Source: a virus
Reading direction: 5' to 3' (one strand)
DNA length: 64,000 nt
Virus record (IMG/VR): IMGVR_UViG_3300010885_047022
Location: 62,001 to 126,000 of that record
Of the stretch, positions 9,530-20,300 are shown one piece after another (positions within the stretch are counted from its first letter, which is position 1; every line of letters begins with the position of its first letter). The translations under genes and the position numbers were made by a program. Under the pieces are notes generated by a model. The model was not told where the DNA came from. It saw only the letters and a program-made list of their open reading frames with translations, and searched no databases.

Positions 9530-12500
9530 TTAATAGTTGGCTGCCATTTCTTTGTATGGATCATGAGCCACATCGGGGATTCTATTATACATAGTAGTAC
9601 TCATATTGCCATTAACCAACCCTCCGGCAGCAGCATTAAATCTTCTTACGGTGTCTTGATCTCCATATAGGTTTACTTTATAGCTAACCCCTGAATCATA
9701 ACCGGGACCACTAAAGGTTCCTATTTGTGGTACTCTATTTGGGTAACCACTCTCGTATGCCGAACCGCCAGGAAGTAAAGGGGGACCAGTCATATCATCA
9801 TGTGTTCTATCTCTAATCGCTGTATAGGCTAAGCTGCCTGCTATTAAAGCTCCAATTGCTAAGGTACCTTTTCTAATAGTCGGATTTTTAAAGAGATCTT
9901 TAAGATCTCCCATTTTTTCCCCTATTCTCTTATATACAGCCTTATTCTTTACGAGTCCATCATCTAATTCACGAACAGACCTAATCATATCATCCGTTAG
10001 ACCATGATCATCTCCGAATTCTCGTATAGCATCTTCCATGTTGGCAATGGTGCCGTTTTTCATTTCCGTATCTATAAATCCACTATCTTCTAATTCTCTC
10101 TTCTTCATTTGAGCTCTTATTACGGCAGCTTGGTGGTTTGCATCTTTTCTGACCATTTCATCAGCAATTTGTTCAGACTCATTTGTTAAAGCCCTAAGAG
10201 TATCAGTATGTTCGTGGCTTGCAGCTATTACATCAAACATATTTTTTGATCCATTATCCACTCTTTTTTGAGCTTCATTAATAGCTTTTAATCTTTTTTC
10301 AGCTTCTTGAGTAAGTTCTTCCATAGTAGTTTTATTGCCCAAGCTACCTTGAACTTCATTAGCATAGTCTTGATGAAAACCTTCATAAAATTTTGCTCTT
10401 CTATAATCTCTTACTCGTTGAATCTGTGATGCTGTTTGTTGAGCTTCATCTGACATTGTTGAATCGTATGCTGAACTTAAGTGCCTAAGGCCACCGATAT
10501 CTACCCTGGAACCTACTCCGCGGGTTTGTTTATCTATAGAGTTTACAAGATCTGCCATGTTAACATTTTCAAGTTTTGATGCTTGACCAATGTCACGTAA
10601 TACTTTTTCTCCAACACTATCCAACATAGCTGCGTGGTTATGTTTTTCGAGTTCAGTCATCTCCTTAAGATGATTATTTGTAACATTAAAAATTTGTTCT
10701 AAAGAATCTTTATGAGTTTCAAGAATTTTTCGCGCAACTGATTCAGCTTCAGCGGATGTTGAAGTTGAAGCTAGAATGTCATCTGCGCCAATACGAGATA
10801 TTGAAGCCCTTCTTACTGAATCTAAATACGCTTCATATCTAGTTCCTACGTCATGTATTTTTGAAATAGATGAATATTTATGATCGGCGCCTAGACCAAT
10901 TTTTTCTATTAAAGCTTTTTTTATTTTATCTTCATCATTAGTAGCAGAAAGGGCTTTTAGTTCTTCTATAAGTTTATCTAAATCAACTGTTGTTGCGTGT
11001 TGATTCCTTTGTGCGTCTTGCATGCCTGTAATCATATTATCTAGAATTAATTTAGTATCACTACCTTTAACTCTTTCCCTTAATAAGAATTCATCTATAC
11101 CTAAAAGATTTTCTTGATCCCCCCCCACTGCTCTAGAATAACCAATCATTTTGCCAAGGTTAGCCATACTTTTTTCTCCAAAAATATCAAGAGTAATACC
11201 TTTGTCCCCAGCGCCAGCAAGTCCCAGTTCTCCTAATGCTTTTTGAATGCCTTGATCTTTATAAAATATAGCATCTGTTTTAGATAACATTTCCCCAACT
11301 GCCCCATGCAGTTTTCTTGTTCCAGCAAAGTTTACAGAAAGGTCAATTGCTGTTTCCTGTGATAGCATTCCTATTTTATAATTTTGAAGCATGTAGTCTT
11401 GGACTTTTTTATCTGCGCCCTTTAAAAAAGCTTCATATTGATTTAATGATGAACCTACGGCCATAGATCTGTTCACATATAGACCAAGTATATCTCCACC
11501 CTCTATTGCCTTTTTCATACCGACTTGTTCAAATGCAGATGCAAAAGCTGCCCTTAATGTAGGATCTTTTTCAAATCCGTTAACTTCCATTAAATGCATC
11601 ATGTGTTCAAATTGACTTAATTGTCTTTGTTTTCCTTCAACAAAATAAGTGCCTGCTTTAGCAGTTTCTAATTGCTTTAAAACTGCTGGATTAACGTTAT
11701 TCTGCTTCATTACATCCAACAGGTCACTTCCCATATCAAAAGCGCCAGATTTAGTAAATGCTTTGAATACACCATTCCTTGTATATGCTGGTTCTACACC
11801 TATATCCGCAACTGTTAAAGCCGAAGATCCATATTTAGCTATTCTTGCTTGCATATCTGGAGTTAGTCTTTGAAGTTTTGTTTTTCCGGTCTGTTCAAGT
11901 CTTTGATATACATCATAAATTCCTTGTTCAAAATAATCTGCAGAAAGTGGTTTTTCAACTACTTTTCCTTTTTTGATTTCTGTATGTGTTTTATCTAATA
12001 CTTCTTGCAAATAAGTATATGTTCTTCTTTTTTGGGCATTAAGTGATGTGTCGGCTGCTAGTTCGTCTAGCGCATTTCTAAAATGTCTTACTGCAAATAC
12101 ATCTTCTCCGCCACCAAACAAACCTCTAATAGTTTCTTGATCCATATTCATTCGAGCAAAAATTAATTCTTCAGGACCTGATGGTTGACGGAAAATTGAA
12201 AATCCTAAACGATTCATTCCCGCATTATCTTGATACGTCAATAGCTTAGGTAGACCTTTGTCGTCTAAGTCAAATCCACCAAGTGCATGTCTATAAGGTC
12301 CAATGGCATCAGCCGAAAACATCATCTTGTGGCCACTAACTCTGAATTTTAGGATATCATGATCGATATCTCCTACTCCAGCCATAGATATTCTGTCATA
12401 ACCTCTGCCTTTATTGAGTAACATTTTTCCTTCTTTTGTTCCCAAAACTCCAGCTTCACTGTCAATAGCAAACCGGTGAGTTTCTGGCAAAACAGATTGA

Positions 12501-14347
12501 ACAAAATTGCCCTTTGTTCGGAATGCTTCAGTTGCAAAGAATGTATGAAGCATATTCATCATTGTTGGATTTTGATTAGGACTGACTCCGCTTTGCATCA
12601 TTTCTATAATTGCATTAGCAAATTCCCTATTTCTAGCTGCAGACCCGCGTGCGTAAGAGGGAAGATGTTCTATATTTCTTTCTGCAGCTTGTTCTAACAT
12701 AGCTTTTACCCTTTTGGGAACTGTACCACTATTAATGGCCCCCTCAAATTCTTGCAGTACAGTTTGAGATCTTTTTTCCATAGCTTCTATTGTATTAACA
12801 TCAGCAAAAACTTCTGGGTGGAATGCTGCTGAAACCGGATCCGCATAAACAGCTTCTCTACCAGCGCCCATACCGCTTAAGTTAAGAATATTAGTTTTAC
12901 CCGCAAAACCTAATTCGCCCTTAAATCCCATTTTACTAACAATCATTGAATATTTATTTAATTCTTTACCTTCAAATTCTGTAACATTAAAAGCAGTTTT
13001 GATATCCCCGTACTCCAAGGCGTGACCTCGGCCAGTAACCTGTTCTAATCCACCCTTACTGCCAGCCCTTTTTACTTGTCTCTCAATATTTCTTACTTGT
13101 TTTAATTCTATTGATAATGCTTCTTTTGCTTCCGCTGTTAAAGTTTTATCTGTTTTTAATTGTTTTTCTATTTGATTTGCCCTCACGCCCATAGTTTTTA
13201 CATAATTATTTAAATATTTGGCATTCAATAAGTCAGACCCGTCATACGCATACTCAATATTATCAAACATGTCTTTAACAATTTTTTTTCTAGTAGCGTC
13301 ACCATTGACAAAATGTTTGTCTAGATGTTTCATTAATTGATCACTAGCAAATCTATTGCCAACTTTTCCTGTTGCATCATAAGAAAAATTACCCGATTTA
13401 ATTACCCTCATGAGTTCAACTCTATCGGTTTTATTTAAATTCTTCATTACATTGCCAATAAAATCTTCTGGATCAGCTTTAGCGTAATATGATCGTAAAG
13501 CTTTGGCTTTCGTTGTTTTGCCGCCAAAATCATAAGCTCCACCTAATTCTTTGTGAGCCATTTTTTTCAAAAGTTCATATTGAGGATCAAGAACTAGCAT
13601 GGATTGACCAAATTCTGGAGAAGTTTTTTTTATAAAGCTTGCTAAATCGCCTCCTGCTAAAGAAATTTCTCTTTCAGATGCTAAAGATCTGAATCTTTTT
13701 CCAATCTTCATTAATTTATCTGCTAGTTTTGTAGAATCAGCTCCTGCCATTATTTTTCCAAATGTTTCCGGATCTAACATATCGTGTCCAGTAACTGATA
13801 ATAATAAATTAGATTGATAACTACTCAGCATTTTGTTTCCAACTCGCATATTGATAACTCGTGCACCTTCGTCATCCATGATGGTAATTCCATGCAGGGC
13901 GCCACGTTCTCTTAGCGTTTTAATTCTATTAGCAATAGCTTTAGTGCCGCCCTTTTCTGCATGCATTGTGAGAAGATCTACTTGCATATCTTTTATCATA
14001 CTCACGTCAATGCCTGCATTCTGCAGGGTTTGGATTTCGCCAGCGTTAAAACCTTTAGATCTATTTCTAATGTCTTGCATGATTTGAGCCATACCACTAA
14101 CCTTATTTCCTAATTTAGGCGTAGTTAATGGATTGACCTGAGTAACGTGCAGAGCTGCTGCAGCGTTAAATGCTCTTTCAACGCTAGTAAAATTTTCACC
14201 AGTGGCGGTTAAAACATATTTAACTTTATCACCATCTGGTTCTATTTTTATGACACCACCCATTCCATAGGTAGTTCTCATTAATGCTGATCTTCCAGCT
14301 GCCATTCTTTCTGGCAGCGTCTGATACATTTTATTAATATTTACCAT
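9530..14347 (-). CDS. Giant virion protein (1,605 aa) with C-terminal hydrophobic segment
   Basis: The product is mostly polar and helix-friendly (rich in Lys, Ala, Met, Glu). A single hydrophobic segment lies near residues 1,490-1,512 (GTLAIGALIAGSLAYTAI), followed by a Pro/Gly/Tyr-rich tail. Around residue 690 is an acidic patch GGFDLDDKG, then QPSGPEE about 25 residues later. The start ATG 14347 overlaps the stop of the upstream giant gene (TAATG), implying coupled translation in near-equal amounts. Lying between the tape-measure candidate and the hub, it is likely a tail-lumen, baseplate or ejected protein. The function is not recognised. Confidence 0.7.
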   Translation of the reverse strand: MVNINKMYQTLPERMAAGRSALMRTTYGMGGVIKIEPDGDKVKYVLTATGENFTSVERAFNAAAALHVTQVNPLTTPKLGNKVSGMAQIMQDIRNRSKGFNAGEIQTLQNAGIDVSMIKDMQVDLLTMHAEKGGTKAIANRIKTLRERGALHGITIMDDEGARVINMRVGNKMLSSYQSNLLLSVTGHDMLDPETFGKIMAGADSTKLADKLMKIGKRFRSLASEREISLAGGDLASFIKKTSPEFGQSMLVLDPQYELLKKMAHKELGGAYDFGGKTTKAKALRSYYAKADPEDFIGNVMKNLNKTDRVELMRVIKSGNFSYDATGKVGNRFASDQLMKHLDKHFVNGDATRKKIVKDMFDNIEYAYDGSDLLNAKYLNNYVKTMGVRANQIEKQLKTDKTLTAEAKEALSIELKQVRNIERQVKRAGSKGGLEQVTGRGHALEYGDIKTAFNVTEFEGKELNKYSMIVSKMGFKGELGFAGKTNILNLSGMGAGREAVYADPVSAAFHPEVFADVNTIEAMEKRSQTVLQEFEGAINSGTVPKRVKAMLEQAAERNIEHLPSYARGSAARNREFANAIIEMMQSGVSPNQNPTMMNMLHTFFATEAFRTKGNFVQSVLPETHRFAIDSEAGVLGTKEGKMLLNKGRGYDRISMAGVGDIDHDILKFRVSGHKMMFSADAIGPYRHALGGFDLDDKGLPKLLTYQDNAGMNRLGFSIFRQPSGPEELIFARMNMDQETIRGLFGGGEDVFAVRHFRNALDELAADTSLNAQKRRTYTYLQEVLDKTHTEIKKGKVVEKPLSADYFEQGIYDVYQRLEQTGKTKLQRLTPDMQARIAKYGSSALTVADIGVEPAYTRNGVFKAFTKSGAFDMGSDLLDVMKQNNVNPAVLKQLETAKAGTYFVEGKQRQLSQFEHMMHLMEVNGFEKDPTLRAAFASAFEQVGMKKAIEGGDILGLYVNRSMAVGSSLNQYEAFLKGADKKVQDYMLQNYKIGMLSQETAIDLSVNFAGTRKLHGAVGEMLSKTDAIFYKDQGIQKALGELGLAGAGDKGITLDIFGEKSMANLGKMIGYSRAVGGDQENLLGIDEFLLRERVKGSDTKLILDNMITGMQDAQRNQHATTVDLDKLIEELKALSATNDEDKIKKALIEKIGLGADHKYSSISKIHDVGTRYEAYLDSVRRASISRIGADDILASTSTSAEAESVARKILETHKDSLEQIFNVTNNHLKEMTELEKHNHAAMLDSVGEKVLRDIGQASKLENVNMADLVNSIDKQTRGVGSRVDIGGLRHLSSAYDSTMSDEAQQTASQIQRVRDYRRAKFYEGFHQDYANEVQGSLGNKTTMEELTQEAEKRLKAINEAQKRVDNGSKNMFDVIAASHEHTDTLRALTNESEQIADEMVRKDANHQAAVIRAQMKKRELEDSGFIDTEMKNGTIANMEDAIREFGDDHGLTDDMIRSVRELDDGLVKNKAVYKRIGEKMGDLKDLFKNPTIRKGTLAIGALIAGSLAYTAIRDRTHDDMTGPPLLPGGSAYESGYPNRVPQIGTFSGPGYDSGVSYKVNLYGDQDTVRRFNAAAGGLVNGNMSTTMYNRIPDVAHDPYKEMAANY

Positions 14348-17300
14348 TATCTAATCCCTGCTGAAACATCAATACTTTGTGAACCAAAAGGATTTATGAC
14401 TGGAGTAACACTTCCAGAAAATCCAGAACCATTCATTAATCCACGTAACTTATATAGCGTGTCTTGTCTGTCTCCACTTTTTCCAAATTGAGGAAAGCTT
14501 GGATTAGCTAAATTAGCTTCACGGATCTGTTGAGGATAGTAACCCATCTGAGACATTTCTAGACCCATTGATTCTCCCGTTTTAATTTTAACTTGATCCA
14601 TATTTGTATTTGGATGCCAACCTTCCCACGATAAATCGGGAAGTTCATGGCGGGTAAAGTATTCGCCTAAATCTGGTTTTTTCTCAACATCCATGCCCCA
14701 GGATGCCTCATAAATTCTTCTTTCAAGTCGCCCAGCAGTTGAGAGTATTTTACCTCTTTCTGCTTCTGGAGCATTAATCATTGCTTTAAAGTGTTCCCTT
14801 TTTCTTTTAGGTATAGATAGAGATAGTGTATCTAAATCTTTTCCGTAAAGATCAGCTCCATACATTGTTCTTTTTGCAGCCATATTATATTGCATTGCTG
14901 CTTTTCCGTCACCAGAAGCTTTAGCCATAGTCTCTAATCTTTTACTCTTTACATAACTTAAAATGTCAGAATATTCATCAAGAGCCAATTCTTTTTTTCT
15001 CTTCATTGGGATGAATCTGTCACCAGTTACAAGTTCTGATGTTTTTCCGTATGCAGACGCTGCTAGTCCAGTAGTTACTCCAACTGCTGTTCCCAGTAAT
15101 TTAGCTTTTGCCGTTCTTCCGAATAAAGATCCAGCTACACCTAATGCGCTGGCTGCGGCTATTGGATTTCTTTGTGTAGACTTATTGATCATTGGCTTAA
15201 TATAACTTTCAAATGGTCTTTGCCATTCTGGGAATGTTGCGCCATAAACATTTTTTCTTTCCCAGTCTTCAGTAGCCGTTCTTTTTCCAATAGCCTTACT
15301 TAATACAAAGTTATCTGAGTGAGCTAAATATTCTCCCATTCTTCCTGCACCAAATTTCAATGGATGTTGCCCCATTGCTTCAGCAGATGATCCTTTATAT
15401 TTATAATCTGTAAATTCATTTTTAGTTGTCATACTTTGAACTTGAGATCTTATGTCTGCTACTTGATTTCTTTCAGCTGGACCCAAATTCATTTTGTCCA
15501 TTTTTTTGTCTAATATTTTATACTGTTGCGAATACGGTGCAACATCACCTAATATTTTTAGTTGATCTAACATCCCATATTGCCCAGTGGAGTCTGGATG
15601 AAGTCTATTGAATCTTTCATAGCCTACTCCTGGTAATCTTAATTCACCTTCTTGTACTTTCGTAAAAGGATCCCCTCTAGTGAAATCTGTAAAATATTCA
15701 GATCCAGGAAGAAAAGGATACTTTTCACCCATAGTATTTTTAATTGGGTTTAAATAGTCAATGTTAGTTCTTTCTTTCGGAATAAATCGCCTAACAATTT
15801 CCGAAAATTCAAAGTTGCCAACTCCCTCTTTATTTCCCAGTGGTGCATCTCCTAGTCCACCAAGATTAAGATCCCAGAATGCCCTAGTTGTTCCGTACGC
15901 TTTGGATGCTGACTGCAGAACGGATCTTTGTGGTTGGAAATCTGCTTGTCCAAACCCTAATTTCTTTCTTGCATTAGCGAATGCAAATCCATAAATACCT
16001 GCCATTTCCTGCATTCTAAATCCAGCTTCTCCAGCTTGAAAAGAAGTAGCACTAGGCTCCAATGGAGCTCCCGCAGCGACTATTCTTGGAGGCATGACTT
16101 TAGACATCTTTGGTGGTCCATAAGATAAATTAGCATATTGCGAGTTAACATCTTTAATTGAAGATCTAACCATGGCCCCAGCTGCACCAGTACTTCCTGC
16201 CCTACTAGCTAGCATGGAGTTAGTGGAATATACGCCTGCAGCGCCCCCAATCGCACCAGGTGTAGGTGCACCACCCCCTGTCATTTCAAAGCCACCAGGA
16301 GCTCCTCCGCGCGCGCTTGTGCCCATGCCAGCAGTGAATCCCACTCCATTTACATAACTAGGAGTTTGTGCGTATGCTGAGGCATCGTATGCGCCCGACT
16401 GTCCAGCTCTGACATAATTAGATAGCCCTTGTGCTGTTTCATTCTCATGCATTAATACTTGCGGTTTTAGGACTTTTCCAATAGTCATATTTGCCAGTGG
16501 CACTAGTGGGCCAAATGGACCAGAGAAATATTCTCCAGTAACAGGATACGGCCTATCATCATGGTGTTTACGTTCAAATCTATACGGATCTAAAGGTCTT
16601 AGCGGTGAAATATCATTGTAGAACAAAAACTTTTCTGCCGGACTACCGTAAGTATCACTTGTAAACATGGCTCCTGCTTGAAGTTTACGGTACCATGAAG
16701 GCCTATAGTATTGAATCTTTCCACCTTTAAATGGAGTATTACCAAGTGGCCACCATCTACCCTGTCTGATTGGAACTTCGCCTTCAGTTAATTGCTTTTT
16801 CTTATCCTCATAACTCATTCCACCTGGAGCTATTCCAGCAGATAGCGATTGAAGTTCGACTGCACCTTTTGCAACCTGCCCAAGAACTAATGGAGAATAT
16901 ATTCTTTCTCCTCTTTCGTCTTTACCCTTGGTCATTCCGCCTAATGTTCTGTCTACCGTTAGGGCAGTGACTCCTGCTGCGTATAGTGGCAATACTCGTT
17001 TTCCGACCATACCTCTGGCAAATAGATCTAAGGGTCCTTTAAAGTCTGAAACATTTAATTGACCACCCAAAGTACCAAAGTATCTATTTAATCTTTCAAC
17101 ACCTTGTGAGATAGGAACGCTTCCTAAGGAATAGCTTTGTGGATCAGAATATGTTGTTAGACCTACCGCACTTTTTATTGCTCCCATTGGATCTCTGCCA
17201 AAGACAGTCCCAAATGTGGGTACTACTGTAACGCTTTGTCCGGAACCCAACGCATCAACAGCTAGGTCATCAACAACATGCCCGGCTGTTCCAAAAGCTT

Positions 17301-20300
17301 TTTTGCCCGCTGAGAATAATGGAGAGAATTTTTTACGAATACCACTACTAATTTGATTTATTTCACCCTTAGAGAAAGGATCAAAGGTTTTTTTTAAGCT
17401 TGCGTTTTTGCTAGAAATGCTAAACATTTCTGCTGCGCCTGCTCGAGCATTTTGTATGTTAGTAGCTGAGTGTTGGAATGTTTTAAACGCACTAATGTTA
17501 AACATGCTTGAAAGTGCTGCAGCTTGTGCCTCAACTCTTTGAGATGCGCTAATTACTCCACTCTTGACTAGTTTATCAACAGCTGTCTGCATTTCGATAA
17601 AAATATCTGCAGAGCTTCCTCCGCCTAATTGCATCTGATTAGTCTGTGAAACATATCTGAATATTTCATTTTTTAATTCGTCTAATCTAGTTGTAATCGT
17701 CGGAGACTTTTCAGCCATTTGAGACATTGAATTAAGATTAGTCTCTTGCATTAAACGTTGGATTCTTGATGAAGATGTGCTTAAGAAAGTTGGATCTATT
17801 CCTTTTGCCCTTAATTGTTGAGCGGTTAAGTTTTGTGCTGCTAATAAATCTTCTGCAAATTTAGTTGCTTCCGTACCAGATTGAATTGCACTAACTTTTC
17901 TTCCACCAAATGTAAACAAATCAGGTCTACTAGTTTCAAGTTCTTTAACTACTTCGCTAGGAGTTCCATATTGAAAAGCCTGTTTACGTAAAGATTGATA
18001 CCCTCTTAAAATATCTGCTTCGGCAAAATCATCTACCGCATTCCCCAAATTATCAAATACACCAAGTTCACCGTTCTTGCCAGTAGATAATTTTAATATT
18101 TTTTCTTTTCCGCCAGAATTATATTTAACATCTTCACCAGATAATAGTCGAGACATAACACCATTGTTATTTAAATCTGTTGAACGACCTTTAAATCTAG
18201 AAGCTAAATTAAACATAGAGTTTGGCTGCTCTGAGTCAATACTCATTTTTCTTTTAAAGCGTATTGCTCTTTCTCCGCCAAGAATTCTGTCTAAGAATTT
18301 TGAACCACTTGAATCTCTAATTTCATTAATAGTTTCGCCCTGCATGTTTGCTGCGTAGCGAGTATGTCTAGTTAATAAGTCTGTAGTATTAGTTGGAATA
18401 GCTCTATAGGTTCCATTCATTACTGAACTATGCACTGCGTCAGATAAATTATCTGTCTGGAAAGACATTAACTTACCCTTGGTTCCCTTAGTCTTGAACC
18501 ACATATGGAAGTCTGCCTTACTCTGAGCTCCTTCCGGCATGAATGGCTGCACTGTTCTAGACGATACGTACTGCAGTGGTGATCGATTTGCCATCTCTGC
18601 AAATGATCTATAGCCAAATAAATCAGCTGGGTTGAATCCCAATATTGGAATTTTGAATTCTGATGCAAAGAAGTTTGCTGTTTTAGAGAAGGTTGACTTA
18701 ACGGAGGTAAAGTCTAATATTTGACCCGATCTACTTTTGTATACTCCGTCAAGTTTACTGAATCCAATAGATTTAGATACTGGGTCGTTAATAGCCATTC
18801 GTGAAGCTAAGTCATGAATGACTTTCTGTTCCTCTGGTCTCATATGCGAGAATCGACCAGATTGACGAGCTTCGTCAATTGTTAAGGATTTTAATCCAAA
18901 TAAGTTGTATCCACCACCAATGACACCAGAGGTCATTTGTCGGTTTTTAATTAAGAAACCTCTTAAATCAGTAAATGCGTTAGGATCAAAACCACGATTC
19001 TTTAGTGCGCCAGTAACTACATCATTAGATACTTGGCGTCCGGCGTCGTCCGTTAATTTAATGCCTAGGGTCTGGGCTGTTTTTCTTTGTAGGAATTCTG
19101 TTTTAGCTGCGGTTTGTGGGCCAGTAAAATCATGATAAGACGCCTTCATAGGCTTCAGAATTCCACCACTAACTGTAGTTAAATCATCTCTATAAAATTT
19201 ATTCCAATTTTTTTGGACCTTATTATTTAGACCTTTTTGAAATTCTTTAGAAGAGAATATATCTCTAGCATCTTCTACGGAAGCTCGAAGAGCATCTGGT
19301 TTAATTGCATCTTCAAAAGTTTTTCCACCAGAAATTCCACGATATCTTTTAATTATTTTTGCAAAGAAATCGTCACTTAGATTCGCTGCGTCTGCGCCAT
19401 CTTCATATATTCTAGTTTTACCAATTGTTATAATATTGGTACTATCCATATTTGCTTTTGGCATTCTGACTTTCAAATAGTCAGTAAATTGTTTGGCTTC
19501 CTTACCTTCTAACCCTCGTGAAATTAATTGATTTTCTAAAAGATCTTTAAAGGCATCGCGTTGATGACCATAGCCAAATTGAGATCTAGTAACAGCTCCA
19601 TCACCAGGTCCTCCGCCACCCATGATTCTAACTCCTGTTGCAAGGTTTGATAGCCTACTGGAGTGCTGCGACTGGATCCTCTCCATTGCCCCTTTAAGGG
19701 ACTGTGCAGCGTCTGGAGTTCCACCCATAGCCTTTAATACGTTAGCGTGTGCTATTGAATTTTCTAGGGCATCATAGCCTTGACCTAAAAGTGTAAATTC
19801 AGATTTACCTGCCTTAAAAGCTTCGGTCAATCCTCTAGTTCCAGGCATAAGGTCAAATACACTTTTTCCAGTGTTATTCTTAAAAAGAGCTTTGAATCCC
19901 GCATTTTTGATTTGCGACCTAGATGCCCCTTGAGCAACAGCAGCTTCTTTGGCTTGTGTTACTCCATGTCTTAGACTATAAAGGTTTTGTACAAAACCTT
20001 GTTGATTATCATAGGCTCTTGTAGCGGAACTTAAGGCTCCAGATGTTTGTGCCGAAGTCCTAAGGAATTTATTTGTTAGCGTTGCAAAGTCATGCCCTAC
20101 GTCTGCTAAAGTTTCAGTTATATCAACAAAGCCTTTACTTAATTTTTTGTTGAATGGAGTGAGATTGCGCATATCATTCATTGAATAGCGAAGACTATTT
20201 AATGAACTACTACTAGCAGATCCGGCAGCGCCTACAGCTTCAAATGGGGCAATCATTGTTGCCATCATAGTTAAAGATGATTTAGTAAAATCACTAATAA

